Assembly: GCA_036768485.1 (NCBI GenBank)
Contig: JAVLUZ010000507.1
Location: forward strand, 2,093,903-2,157,902
Direction of reading: 5' to 3'
Origin: Mermis nigrescens
Taxonomy: Eukaryota; Nematoda; Enoplea; Mermithida; Mermithidae
DNA: 64,000 nucleotides
Below are positions 1 through 11,481 of this stretch, one piece after another. The notes under the pieces were generated by a model. It was not told the DNA's origin. It saw nothing but the letters and a program-made list of their open reading frames with translations, and searched no databases. Made by a program: the position numbers and the translations under genes. The stretch's first letter is position 1; each line of letters starts with the position of its first letter.

Positions 1-388
1 AAATTGCTAAAAAATTAAAACTGCAAATATTCGCTCAAAAATGGACGGAAAATGTTAAGTTTTTGGGATGGAGGACATGTTTTCTTATTTTATTTCTTTT
101 TTGACCTCTTATTTATTCCTTATCTTCTGGTTTCCCTTTCACATTTATAAGAAATGGAAATGGAAAATGAATTGCAACTGAAAAATGAATTATTTAAAAA
201 TTAAGATTAAAACTTTAAATTAAATTTAAAAAAAAAATTATTCTCTAGTGAAAATGATGGGCCCCTGCATATACGTGCTTCAATCAAGACGCTTAAATCA
301 CAAAATACATTGTTTCATTCCATCATTTACAGAATTTTGCATGTGGCCAACTGATTTGTAAACTTTTGATTAATACAGCGCTTGCCAC

Positions 389-628
389 CATACGTGGGCA
401 GCAAGAAAATTCTGGGAAGGGGGTGCAAGATTTCATTTTTCAAAGGTAAAAATGGCCCTAAAAGTGGTGGTATGTCGAAAAGCACCCATTTTTCGATGTT
501 TCTCATTGAGCACTATCTATTGGCATCAAAAGATTGCGAAAAAACGAAAAAAATTTTAAAAATTGAATTCTGGGGTTATTTTGATTTATGGAGGTGCAAA
601 CCCCCCAAACCCCCACGCCCGGAGTGTG
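389..628 (-). mobile_element. Family A MITE, reverse copy
   Basis: Ends CATACGTGGGC and CGGAGTGTG; 8-bp direct repeats CTTGCCAC (381-388) and CTTGTCAC (629-636), 7/8 identical. The interior has the family's TTGGCATCAAAA / GAGCACTATC core. Confidence 0.8.
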
Positions 629-1260
629 CTTGTCACGAATGCTGACGCTCTAATATGCTTCACAGGATGATAGAGCTTGTTAAAGGATATTTGTTTAGCA
701 CGTCGGTCATGCGTGGGCTGAAAATGGGACCGACGTGTTAAAGATATATTCCAATAACAAGCTCTATGATCCTCTAAAGCATATTAGAGCGTCAATTTTC
801 GTGGCGAGTGGTGTACTAATGTTTTATTTTTTGCTAAGTTTTACTGTTTTAATGAAAGTTAGTGACGAAGCTACAGTAAGAATTGGATTGATACATATGA
901 ATTATTTTGATTTTTATTTCCGCTTAATTTTTTCCCATTTTACATACCTTAATTTTACTAAACAAATTAAATTGAATATAATTGGAAATTAAATATTTCT
1001 CCATTTTCAACCCTTTGCTTATGTGTTGACGTAGGCAATATAAGTTAATGCAAATAGTGCGCGATTGATGCGAGCTGGCCAAGCATAAGATTACAAATAT
1101 AAGAACTTAACGAAATCAGAAATAAGGAAAGTCACATAAATTACGATAAATTAAAGCCTTCAAATTAGATTACTAAATCGAATAGGGCAAAAATAATCGA
1201 AAATAATGAAAATTTGCTCGTCCAGGTTCTGTTGTAAACTATGTCACGTTGAATACTATG

Positions 1261-1439
1261 CATGCGTGGGCTGCACCGAAATTCTGGGGGGTGCAAGATT
1301 TTTCAAAGGTCAAAAAATGGCCTTGAAAATGGTCGTATGACGAAAAAACAAGAAAATTTCAAAAATGAATTCTGGGGGATATTTTGGTTTTTCGGGGGGG
1401 GGTGCATACCCCCAACCCCCTCCCCCACGCCCAGGTGTG
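1261..1439 (-). mobile_element. Family A MITE, reverse copy, internally shortened
   Basis: Flanked by ATACTATG and ATGCTATG (7/8). The internal GATGCCAATGG core is deleted, leaving both GC-rich ends. Confidence 0.75.
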
Positions 1440-1706
1440 ATGCTATGGCATGAATTGATTCTAAACGTTTAAATCTATGGATAGAAATATTTGAAACAAA
1501 AGTTTATATTTATAAATGAAATTTTTTACTCCGCTGATTTTCTTCGATTGTAAAGTAAACTTATAATTTTGCGTACCGCTATGTCTTTGTAATTTAAAAA
1601 AATGGCCGTTCAGATTGTCGAAGTGTAAACCGAATGGGCCGGAATTTTACAAGAAATACGTCAGCATCGAAATGAACTGCGTAAGTCAAATGAAGTGTGC
1701 ATTTAG

Positions 1707-2172
1707 GTAACAGGGGTAGATGGGGGGATCCGCCACCTAAAGTCGGACGTCCCCCCGTTCCTCCTCCCCTAGACCAAAAAAATTTTTGACCCCCACCCCT
1801 CCCCCCCCCGACTTTTTTTGGAAAAAATTGAATTTTTTGGCTCTTTTTACGCGTTTTTTTGCCGTTTTTGGTCAACAAATGGAGGTCATTTACCCCACCC
1901 CCAAAAAATGGCCATTACTTCGCCCCCTCCAAATTTCGAGCCGTTACATATATGAGGGATGGCAGGATCCCCCAGCCACAGTCGGACGTCCCCCCAATCC
2001 CCTTTTCCAAGCCAGAAAATTTTTGATCCTCACCCCCGATTTTTGGGAAAATTGAATTTTTTGGCTGTTTTTAGGCGTTTCTGGCGCTTGTTTGACCGAA
2101 AATTGCAGGTCATGTACACCCCTTCTAAAAATAGCCGGGACCCCCCCCCAAATTTCGAGCCGTTACAGGTAC
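1707..2172. repeat. Two adjacent family B elements
   Basis: Two head-to-tail copies (about 1707-1954 and 1955-2172), each with GGGATCC, then AGTCGGACGTCCCCC, a TTTTTGGCC-type centre, and a CGAGCCGTTACA end. Ends elsewhere in the family read CATACATGTAAC. They are non-coding; the overlapping reading frames are artefacts of the C-rich ends. Confidence 0.75.
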
Positions 2173-2735
2173 GTCAGGGGTATGTAGATTGCCAAAATGT
2201 TGCGCATTTTTAAATTATTGCTTGAAAAATGTGGGGCTATATTCGATCGTTGAAAGTACATCATCTAATTAATCGATTAATTTAACAGTATTTAATATGC
2301 TGATTAATTATGAAATTGATTCTTTAATTGATTAGTTACTACGTTAAGTAAGCTATATACAGTTTAAGATACAGGCGTACTGTATCGTATATTACGTGTG
2401 GTTCGAAGAATAAATAATAAAAAATTTGCTTCAGTTGAATAGGGGGATTTGTGGGATTTTAGCCAGAATTTTGACCATGCAATTTATTTTAAAGAGCCAT
2501 TTGGAGGATGCATAGGTGCATACAGAATGATACGTTGTTGCTGAGCTTTATTGTGCGAGCTGAAATGGGGTGAAAATCGGTTAAAACAAATCGCTAAAGC
2601 AGCGAATAAATTACAATAATTTACAGTTTCTGCTGATTTACATTTACTTTATAAACACTTCATATACGTCCATTTTTAGCCTTCATATTCTGCCTTATTG
2701 CCCGTTAAAAACACCTCCATCGTTTGCCTCTTAAT

Positions 2736-2906
2736 CACACGTGGGCGTGATGCATTGGATAGTGCTCGATGAGAAACGTCGAAAAATGGTGTTTTCTTCG
2801 CCATTCAATCACTTTTAAGACCATTTTTTGACCTTTAAAAATTTTTTCACCCCCCCCCCCCAGAAATTTTTTCACCCCCCCCAAATTTCGGTGCTGCCCA
2901 CCTATG
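2736..2906 (+). mobile_element. Family A MITE with perfect 8-bp target duplication
   Basis: Starts CACACGTGGGCGTG, ends GCCCACCTATG, flanked on both sides by CTCTTAAT (2728-2735 and 2907-2914). The copy has lost about 80 bp between the left end and the GATGCATTGGATAG core. Confidence 0.9.
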
Positions 2907-3069
2907 CTCTTAATGGTACTGATCAGGGCCGTATTTATGGGGGATGGGGCGGCCGCCCTCCCTGCCCCTGAAAAAAATTTTTGTAAGATAAGATAATGCA
3001 CGGAAAGATGAAAAATTGCATGTGATAGTCGCAAAATCTTCAAATTTTCGTCGCTTCGTGCTGTATATG

Positions 3070-3266
3070 CAGGGGCGGATTTAGGGAGCGGGGGGGGTCG
3101 GCCGCCCCCCATCGGCCCAAAATAGTGCGCAAAATTGAGGGTTTTTGAGCGATTTTTAACGATTTTCGGCTTAAAACGGCTAATTTTTCCGCCCAAGTCA
3201 GGGTTTGGCCCCCCCCCTTCGGGGTACCGCCCCCCCCCCCTTAGGAAAATCCTGGATCCGCCACTG
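3070..3266 (-). mobile_element. Family C hAT-type MITE
   Basis: Inverted ends CAGGGGCGGAT and ATCCGCCACTG with perfect 8-bp duplication TGTATATG at 3062-3069 and 3267-3274. Both are typical of hAT elements. The interior is non-coding. Confidence 0.9.
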
Positions 3267-3595
3267 TGTATATGAAGTATTTTCTGTAATTTTAGCCCAA
3301 GCGCGACCAAAAATGACACTTTTTATAGTCTTTTGAGTAGGACAAAAATTTTTCATGAAAAAAATTGAATTTCGTGATTTAATGGATAGAGCATGTCGAA
3401 AAATGTATTTCTCGATTTTTGCCAAGAATTTGTTTATTTTAGAATTGATCATCCCGCCCTTTTTAGAATTAGAGTGCCTTAACTTAGGTGGTTTTTACCC
3501 AATTTTAACAAACATTTTGAAGTTTTATTAGAAATTAAATATGATTTCACTTCACAAAATCGAAAATGAAATCATGAAAATAATATAATTAGGAC

Positions 3596-3860
3596 CACAC
3601 GTGGGCGTGGGGGGTTTGGGGGTGTGCACCCCCTAGAAGTTGAATTACCTCCCCCAGAAATAAAAATACCCCCCCTCAGAATTCAAATTTTGAAATTTTT
3701 TTGCTTTTTAAGCGATTTTTTGATGCCATTGGATAATGCTCGATGAGGAACGTCGAAAAATGGTGTTTTTTCGCCATACGACCACTTTTAAGACCATTTT
3801 TTGACCTTTGAAAATATTTTTTCACCCCCACCCCCAGAATTTCGGTGCTGCCCACTTATG
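3596..3860 (+). mobile_element. Family A MITE, full length (265 bp), perfect duplication
   Basis: Flanked by ATTAGGAC on both sides (3588-3595, 3861-3868). Contains the full G-rich left hairpin, the EcoRI-containing CAGAATTCAA block, the GATGCCATTGGATAATGC core and the CCCACTTATG end. Confidence 0.92.
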
Positions 3861-4318
3861 ATTAGGACTGACAGAAACAAGGCCACGTTCTTCTTGTTGG
3901 CTAAAAAATTTTAACTTCGCTTTTAGATTTATTTTTATTTTTCTTTGTTATTTATTGTTTTTTCATGACTTCATTTTAGTGGGCTTAAAATTTTTTCAAG
4001 TGAACTCGAGAAACTCTGGGTTCTGGATAAAAATTTATAACCGTATCTCGGCGACAAAAGAGATTTTAAAAAATTCAGAAAATTCTTTTGTCCATTTTCA
4101 AATACAAAAGCTGTATGGTTTGAACATTGCAGAAATTGATAGTTAAATTTTTAGATATATTATTCAGTGTGAATGTACATATTTCTAGGCCAATCCAGAG
4201 CTTTGTAAGCAACGTAATAGGAAGTGAAATAACATTTTGGTGGTCTTATTATTACGCATAGCATTTTAACTTTGGATCCTTGTGAAACATTAAATGTATA
4301 ATGCCGGACAGGCAGTCT

Positions 4319-5148
4319 CATACCTGGGCGTGGGGGTTTGGGGGTATGCAACCCCAGAAACCAAAATACCCCCATATTCAATTTTTGAATTTTTTTGTTT
4401 TTTTCGCAATTTTTTTGATACCAATGGATAGTGCTCGATGAGAAACGTTGAACAGTGGTGTTTTTCGCCATACTACCATTTTTAATGCCATTTTTTGACC
4501 TTTGGAAAATCTTGCTTCCCTTTTACTCCGAAATTTTGGTGCCGCCCACCTATGGTAGTCTTTCCTCTGCTCTCTTAATAGGACGGGTTGTTTAAGCACG
4601 GGTGGTTAACCTGCCTGGACCCCAGAATCATACCTGGGCGTGGAAGGGGTTTGAGGGGTATGCACCATACGTGGGCGGCACAGAAAATTCTGGGGGAGTG
4701 CAAGATTTTTGAAAGGTCAAAGAAATGGCCTCAAAAATGGTGGTATGGCGATAAAAACACTATTTTTCAACGTTTCTCATCGAGCACTATCCATTGGCAT
4801 CAAAAAATTGCGAAAAAAACACGGAAAAAATTTTGAAAATTGAATTCTGGGGGGAGGGACATTGATTTTAGGGTATTTTGGGTTTCGGGGGTTGCATACC
4901 CCAAACCCCACGTCCATGTGCGGCTGTCTGCACCCATTCCCCCGAGAAAGCAAAAATACCCCCTCCCCAGAATTCAAATTTTGAAAATTTTTTTCTGTTT
5001 TTTCGCCAATTGTTTGATGCCAATGGATTGTTCTTGATAAGAAACGTTGAAAAATGGTGTTTTTTCGCCATTACCACCATTTTTAAGGCCACTATTTGAC
5101 CTTTGAAAAAATCTTGCACCCCCAAAACTTTGGTGCCGCCCACCTGTG
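4319..5148 (+). mobile_element. Cluster of family A MITEs with a nested copy
   Basis: One forward copy at 4319-4554 is followed by a second forward copy starting about 4629. The second is interrupted after GTATGCAC by a reverse copy (4666 to about 4920) and resumes at GTCTGCACCC, ending CACCTGTG at 5148. The 7/8 match of GTATGCAC and GTCTGCAC identifies the target duplication. Confidence 0.75.
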
Positions 5149-5289
5149 ACCAGAATCCGATAAGACTCGCTAGAATAAAATTTTCGTAAAAAACCTTCGC
5201 TTTTTGCGATTTTTGGGTGCTACTGAATAAATTGATCTTCAAAAATTTTAGCACCTTAGTTAGACCCGCCCACAGAATCTGGGCGCCGC

Positions 5290-5839
5290 CCACACGTGGG
5301 ACACGTTGGCGTGGGGGGTTTGGTGGTATGCACCACCCCAGAATTTTGAATTCTCCCATAGCAATCAAAATACCCTCTCCCAGAATTCAGTTTTGAAATT
5401 TTTTTTTGCTTGTGTTAGCGATTTATTGATGCCAATGGATAGTGCTAGATGAGAAACGTCGAAAAATGGTGTTTTTTCGCCGTACGACCGCTTTCTGACC
5501 CTTGAAAATTTGTTCACCCGCCTCCCCCGAAATTTTTCACCCTTTCCCGGAATTTCGGTGCTGCTTGCCCACATATGGCGCTACTTACACCTGGGCGTGG
5601 GGGTTTGGGGATGCATGCACCCCCAGAAACCAAAGTACCCCCAGAAATCAAAATACCCCCCAGAATTTAATTTTTTGAAAATTTTTTTCGTTTTTTTCGC
5701 AATTTTTTGATGCCAATGGATAGTGCTTGATGAGAAACGTCGAAAAATGGTGTTTTTATCGCCATACCACAATTTTTAAGGCCATTTTTTGACCTTCAAA
5801 AATCTTGCCCCCCCCAAATTTTCTTGCTGCCCACGTATG
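5290..5839 (+). mobile_element. Two family A MITEs sharing one target repeat
   Basis: The first copy ends CCCACATATG at 5577. GCGCTACT (5578-5585) separates it from a second copy at 5586-5839, which is followed by GCGCTACC. The second lies about 70 bp upstream of the UTP6 terminal exon, inside its intron. Confidence 0.78.
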
Positions 5840-5912
5840 GCGCTACCCACATTTGGTCTTTTGATTCTATTATCCATTAAATTTGAAGAAATAGAGAGAT
5901 AATATTCTTCAG

Positions 5913-6116
5913 GCCAATCCTGATAACAGCTTGATCCGGAACTGCTTTGAGCACGCTATCTTCGAAGTAGGCGTTGAAAACGTCGAACTGTGGTCGGATT
6001 ACTATCAGTTTGAGTCCCAGGTCGACGCCCAACATGCATCATCCGTTTATAGCCGGGCGACAAGAACGCTAAAAGCCGATCTAGTCGATGATTTTGTAAA
6101 AAGAAATTTGAGATGA
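5913..6116 (+). CDS. UTP6: UTP6 (U3 snoRNA-associated protein 6) terminal coding exon
   Basis: The exon opens after a TTCTTCAG acceptor at 5905-5912, reads in phase 0 and ends at TGA 6114-6116, giving 67 residues. The peptide has the HAT/TPR-like pattern of the UTP6 C terminus: IRNCFEHAIFEVG, then a W-(S)DYYQFE block, then SSVYSRATRTL and a closing DDFVKRNL. The order and spacing match the end of metazoan UTP6, where a W-DY-E helix is followed by a 'YWRAMK-L' helix. UTP6 belongs to the t-UTP/UTP-B part of the small-subunit processome in the nucleolus and is needed for early 18S pre-rRNA cleavage. I did not find the preceding exons in 1-5912, which is full of transposon copies, so they are probably off the left edge or too small to see. 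A generic HAT-repeat protein is the main alternative. Confidence 0.72.
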   Translation, partial: ANPDNSLIRNCFEHAIFEVGVENVELWSDYYQFESQVDAQHASSVYSRATRTLKADLVDDFVKRNLR

Positions 6117-6225
6117 TTTTTGATCGTGATAGGTATTGTCTTGTCTCTCTCGGCTTTGCGCCCTTTACTGCGTGCATATACGCGTATCCCGTATCAATAA
6201 ACTCTGTTCTGTTTAAAATGTGTTG
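6117..6225 (+). promoter_or_regulatory. UTP6 3' UTR with AATAAA polyadenylation signal
   Basis: About 100 bases after the UTP6 stop codon comes a canonical AATAAA at 6196-6201, followed by a GT/T-rich stretch (tctgttctgttt...tgtgttgc) as expected downstream of a cleavage site. This supports 5913-6116 as a true last exon. A family A element begins at about 6251, just past the inferred end of the transcript. Confidence 0.6.
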
Positions 6226-6250
6226 CATTATGTAAAAACTGGCCCGTGGC

Positions 6251-6765
6251 CACACCTTGGTGTGGGGAGTTGGACTTATGCACCATACGTGGGTAGCAGA
6301 AACAATTCTGGGGGGGGGGGCTGCAAATATTTTCAAAGGTCAAAAAATGGCCTTAAAATGGTAGCGCGGCGGAAAAAACACTGTTTTCACCGTTACTCAT
6401 CGAGCACTATCTATTGGCATCAAAAAATTGCGAAAAAGAAAAAATTCATAAATTGAATTCTGGGGGGGTACTTTGGTTTCTCGGGGGAGGGGGGGCTGCA
6501 TACCCCTTCCTCAAACCCCTCACGCCCAGGCGTGGTATGAACCCCCTCCCGAGAAACAAAGACACCTTCCCCCTCAGAAACCAAAATAACCCCCTCCCCA
6601 GAATTCAATTTTTGAATTTTGTTTGTTTTTTTCACAATTTTTGGATGCCAATGGATAGTGCTCTATGCGAAAGGTTGAAAATGGTGTTTTCTCTCGCCAT
6701 ACCACCAATTTTAAGGCTATTCTTCATTGCCACCCCCAGAATTTTGGTGCCGCCCACCTACGCCC
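6251..6765 (+). mobile_element. Nested family A pair downstream of UTP6
   Basis: A forward copy begins at 6251 and is interrupted after TTATGCAC at 6282 by a reverse copy (6283 to about 6535). It resumes at GTATGAACCCCC and ends with the GCCGCCCACCTA motif. The interruption falls at the same internal position as in the 4.6-kb nest. Confidence 0.75.
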
Positions 6766-7079
6766 GTAGCTGTTTTAAATTGTCGGTGAAAACTTAGGTA
6801 CCTTAAATTTAAAATTATATCCATTTAAATGAGAATAAAGAAAAATAAATTTGGATAAACTCACTTCGCTTTAGAAACCATAGCAGCATTATCGTTTAAC
6901 ACGTCTAAAGATTCGTCGCAGATTATGTAAGTTTATGGAATGAGTCAGATGGGCGTACGCTAAGGATTTTAACAGGAAGCGGACCGGCTGGAGCCGTTTT
7001 TTCGGGACCGAGAACCGATTTTTCAATTTTTTTAATAACCGGAGCCGAATTTTCTCATTTTTCAATAAACGGAACCGAT

Positions 7080-7338
7080 CACACCTGGGCGTGGGGGGGT
7101 TTGGGGGGTATGCACCCCCAGAAACCAAAATACCCCCCAGAAATCAAAATACCCCCCCCAGAATTCAATTTTTGAAAATTTTTTCGTTTTTCTCGCAATT
7201 TTTTGATGCCAATGGATAGTGCTTGATGAGAAACGTCGAAAAATGGTGTTTTTATCGCCATACCACCATTTTTAAGGCCATTTTTCGACCTTCAAAAAAA
7301 TCTTGCACCCCCCAGAATTTTCTTGCTGCCCACGTATG
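7080..7338 (+). mobile_element. Family A MITE with perfect duplication inside an older repeat
   Basis: Flanked by GAACCGAT at 7072-7079 and 7339-7346. The host sequence is itself a degenerate GGAACCGATTTTT repeat (about 6975-7380). Confidence 0.92.
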
Positions 7339-7570
7339 GAACCGATCTTTTTGGGTCGGTTCTCGGTTCCAAAAAAGATTTTAAAATATATTTCATAAAT
7401 AAAATTTTACAACAAAAGGCTAAGAGGCAAAATATCAGAATTTTGTGAACACTTTTGTTCGCTTTGCGTTACACACGGTCTAAACTCTCCAGCTTTTGAA
7501 GCTAAGAAATTATGATTAAATTAATTGGTAATTGATGTAATTATAATGATACTCGGAAAATGGCTTTCAG

Positions 7571-7806
7571 CATAGGTGGGCGGCACCAAAATTCTGAGGG
7601 GGGGTGCAGAATTTTCAAAGGTCAAAAAATTGCCTTACAAATGGTGGTATAGCGAAAAAACACCATTTTTCAATGTTTCTCATGTAGCACTATCCAATGG
7701 AATCAAAAATTGCGAAAAAAACAACAACAAAAAATCCAAAATTTGAATTTTGGGGGTTATTTTGGTTTCTGGGGGTGCATTCCCCGAGCTCCCCAACGCC
7801 CAAGTA
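7571..7806 (-). mobile_element. Family A MITE, reverse copy
   Basis: CATAGGTGGGCGGCACC start and CAACGCCCAAGTA end. No clear target duplication is left. Confidence 0.7.
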
Positions 7807-7809
7807 GGT

Positions 7810-8770
7810 ACGGTTTTGAGTAAGAAGAGGATAAATAAAATGCATAAAATAATATTAAAAATTAGCATTTCAGTCACAATTCTACGTATGTATTTGAAAA
7901 AAATTACTCAACTTTCCTTATTTTCAATAACACGAGCAAAATGCTCTAGACAGTGATACGGATATTTAATCTCTACTGTGATAAAGTGTTTGAGTGGGGG
8001 ATACGCGCTGTCTCGTTAGCCCAACATATGTACATATAGCTGGCTAGATGAAGACTAAATTTAGGTAATTCTAAAATGCTTTTAGTCGGTTGTTCAGCAT
8101 AATTTCTAAAATTTATCCAGCGCTTTCCGCCCTTATAAATGACTTAATTTTCCTAGCTGGCTTTGTATCAGAAATGAAATTTTTGTATGCGACGAGCAAA
8201 CAGTGAGCTTAAATAAATCTTTGAGGTGTAAGAAGGGCAATTTCAGCCTTAATCATGCAGTTTTCTAGCGAACGTTCGAACAACATTTTGCTGCTTTATC
8301 AATTTCGTATTATAATCTAGAGAAATAGTTGAAAAAAGGAGCAAGAATTGATGTTATCCTTATTCTTCTTTCGGTTTAAATCATAAAATATTCCGATTCG
8401 AAGCTTTGCGTTCGATTTCTACTTCTAAATGATATTTCAATGCAAGTACAGTAGCCTGCATTGAAAACGACTTCATCTAGAAGCAAAGACTGAAAAACTG
8501 CAAAAAAACTTATTTTGCATCTTAATACTTATCGAAAAGCGGGTATGTCGTTTGCTGCTAGTAATTAACCTTACTTCGCTGATGATATTTCATTTATGAG
8601 CCGACTAACTCTCAATTAAATATAATTCTACGCTTAATTCAGTTAGCTATGCAATAGGTATGAGGAAATTAGATGGAGTAAACTAGGAGTGACTTTGCAA
8701 GCCAATTGAATGAAATAGCAAACATCGATGCATGCAAGACAATCAAAAAAATCGTTGGTTTACACTCGCA
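7810..8770. other. AT-rich intergenic stretch
   Basis: No exon, RNA gene or recognisable repeat seen on either strand between two family A copies. Reading frames here are short and uncharacteristic. Confidence 0.5.
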
Positions 8771-8772
8771 TG

Positions 8773-9001
8773 CATACATGGGCGCGTGGAGGTTTGGGGG
8801 TATGCAACCCCTTAGAAACCAAAATACCTCCCTCAGAATTCAATTTTTAGAATTTTTTGTTTTTTTCGCAATTTTCTGATGCCAAATCGATGAGAAACGT
8901 TGAAAATGGTGTTTTTTCGCCATACCACCATTTTTAAGGCCATTTGTTGACCTTTGAACAACTCTTGCACTTCCCCAGAGCTTTGGTGCCGCCCACCTAT
9001 G
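8773..9001 (+). mobile_element. Family A MITE
   Basis: CATACATGGGCGCGTGG start, GCCCACCTATG end, duplication CTCGCATG / CTCACATG (7/8). Confidence 0.82.
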
Positions 9002-9179
9002 CTCACATGCCCGCAACGATTGCGCACACTAATCGATTGACGCCAGGTATACTTCTTATAATTCTCATCATAACAGAATAAAACGCCTTTACATGAATAC
9101 CAAAAAGTAAACATTTTAGATTATGTTTATACACTCTTATGTGAAGCATCAAATATAATTTAAAAGAAGGTTACTGTTC

Positions 9180-9400
9180 TCAGAAGCCGCAGAATATACT
9201 TCGATTTTTTGCAATGCTTAGAGAAAGTCTGATTCTTTTACAGATTTTACGACTTTAGGCATATATGTAAATAGGCAGCTTTTACCTAGTCTCCTTTTAT
9301 ATACTTATTAATGCACAATACCAAGTATATTCGTCTTTTTTGTTACATCGAAGCACTTTTCTTTGCTAGTTACCCTACTTTTAATTAGCATGATTTGAGT
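9180..9400 (+). repeat. Copy of the arm of the 33.1-33.7 kb inverted repeat
   Basis: Shares GCCGCAGAATATACTTCGAT, TTACGACTTT, CCTAGTCTCCTTTTATA and TTTGCTAGT...CCTACTTTT in the same order as the right arm at 33535-33742. About 75-80% alike by eye. Confidence 0.7.
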
Positions 9401-9539
9401 AACTCAGTCAGTAAACACATACGGTAACGTGCCACAATAATGACAGCGGTCCAAGAACGCTGAAAACAATATTGTTCTGCACATCAGCATTATCTTTTTA
9501 AACAAGACAAACTCAACTTTTTCAAACAGATCATGGGCT

Positions 9540-11100
9540 TCCAGCATAAACTTTACGCAAATATTGGGTGTTAAGAACACTTACGCTCAGATTCGTAATC
9601 TTAACGTTACATAGAAACATTTTGAAAAAATTAATCTTCTGCAACGCTCTGAAACGAGACTTAATCTTCAGTGTAAACTTTACAAAACGGCTGGGTGTAA
9701 AGAAAACATGCCGTCAGCTTCGTAATCTAAAGCTTATGGAACATATTCCGAAAAAATTCACGTTTTGCAACGCTCTGGAAGTTAAATAAATTTGTAGTGT
9801 AAACTAAACATCGACAATAAATGAATAGCGCATATTCTATACAACTACTGGCTGTAGAGAAAAGTAGCAATCAGATTCGTAATTCTGACGTTACATATGA
9901 CATTTTTACAATATATTGTTCATTTGTAGTCAGTGGCGGATCTAGGATTTTCCTAAGGGGGGGGGGCGGTACCCCTAAGGGGGGGGGCGGAACCCTGACT
10001 TGGGCGGAAAAATTAGCCGTTTTAACCCGAAAATCGCAAAAAATCGCTCAAAAATGCTTAATTTTTCGCACTTTTTTGGGCCAATGGGGGGGCGGCCGCC
10101 CCCCCTGCCCCCCTAAATCCGCCCCTGTTTGTAGTTCATTTGTAATATAGTTCATTTGTAGTGTATAACCTTACACAATCACAGATTGTAAAAAAGATCT
10201 CAGTCGGATTCGTAATTCTGATATTACTCTGATATTTCGGTCAAGATTTAAGAAAAAATTAAGTCTCTACAATGGCCTGAAGACAAACAAATATTAGATG
10301 TAAACACTTTACAATACTGTTGAGTGTAAACAAACGCGTCCAACTCATATCACGTTTGATTTCTGCTACATTTTTAGACTTTGAGATCATGTCCAGATTC
10401 ATAACCGGAGGAGTTGGCCGAAAAAAACTAGACAGAAACACGGTTAACACACCCAATTTTTAACTTTACACCTCCCGAAAAAGCTGAATATTGATGTAAA
10501 CAAACGCAATCGCTGTGACGTGTACCCCGTAGAAAGCGCTTTATTCTTTTTCTATTTGATCTATACCGAATTCTAAACGGAGAAAATGGCGAATAAAAAT
10601 CGGACAAGAATGTATTTTCCACCATTCCACACATTGTAAACTTTGAAAATCTGAACTCAACCCCCCCCCATTCAGAGTGAGGAAATTCGGTTTGGGCTAG
10701 TTTGTAGCCTTTGAACCGTAGTACATTTGCATGTACAAAATTTCTGTTCCGCATAATATTTGAGATGTTTACTAATCAAAACAGGAAAAAACGTGTTTTT
10801 TCACCCATTTTACGCCCCTGATTTAAAACAATACCCTCCCATAAATTACTAAATGTTGCGTGTATTTAAACGCGCTTTGTTGCGAGTACTCTATTTCTGT
10901 TTTAGTAAATTTTTCCCGACTTACAAGCGGAATAGTTGGCGGATAAATCTGAGACAAAACCTGTTTTTCGCACTTCCTACCAGAGGTTTAAACTTTACAC
11001 AAGGGTGTAAAAGTTTAAACCCCCGGTACTACTCCGTATTGAGTGTACAAAAGTTTACTGGTAAACAAAAAGTAGCCCTTAAGCCGTAGTAAAATTTCTA
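9540..11100. repeat. Degenerate satellite, GTGTAAAC / TTCGTAATCT units
   Basis: Loose tandem units of about 120-160 bp repeat the motifs AGTGTAAACTTTACA, GGGTGTAAA, CAGATTCGTAATCT and GCAACGCTCTG. A family C element has been inserted at 9931-10127. Related pieces recur at 34690-35300 and, inverted, at 37040-37140. Confidence 0.65.
9931..10127 (+). mobile_element. Family C hAT-type MITE with perfect duplication
   Basis: CAGTGGCGGATCTAGG start and ATCCGCCCCTG end, flanked by TTTGTAGT at 9923-9930 and 10128-10135. It is inserted in the surrounding satellite, so it is younger than the satellite. Confidence 0.93.
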
Positions 11101-11481
11101 TCAGAAAAAAATTTTTAGGGCTCATAACCAGAGCTGTTGGCAGACATGAACAAGTCGAAAACTCAACCGAAATGTGCTTCTTCACCCCCCCCGATTTTCA
11201 CACTCTTTACACTCCCATTCGAGTACTAATGCAAAATTCAAAAAACAAAAAAATATGCCATCTGGAGAATTCCTTCATCTATACTTCAGAACCATTAAAT
11301 TGTTTGTGGCTTTAATATTCAGTTCTTCGCAAGCAGTCAAAAGATACCACCAAAATTCGCTATATGTTATAAGGTTACGCAGCGCGCATAATTTTTTATT
11401 ATCTTCTCAAAAAAACTGCACCTCTCAGATGTGTCCCGTTATAGCTGTAAGGGGTGCACGCAAATAAGTTAGGGTTACCCA

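Noticed and set aside
2735..3319. 194-codon - strand frame, the longest non-microsatellite frame near the left edge
   Set aside because: It runs through a family A and a family C element; composition is repeat-derived (Gly/Pro from C-runs) and similar frames recur wherever these repeats do.
4868..5368. 166-codon - strand frame rich in Gly and Lys
   Set aside because: It spans several family A copies; the same peptide (e.g. FKGQKMALKMVVWRKK) appears at many loci on both strands, as expected for translated MITEs.
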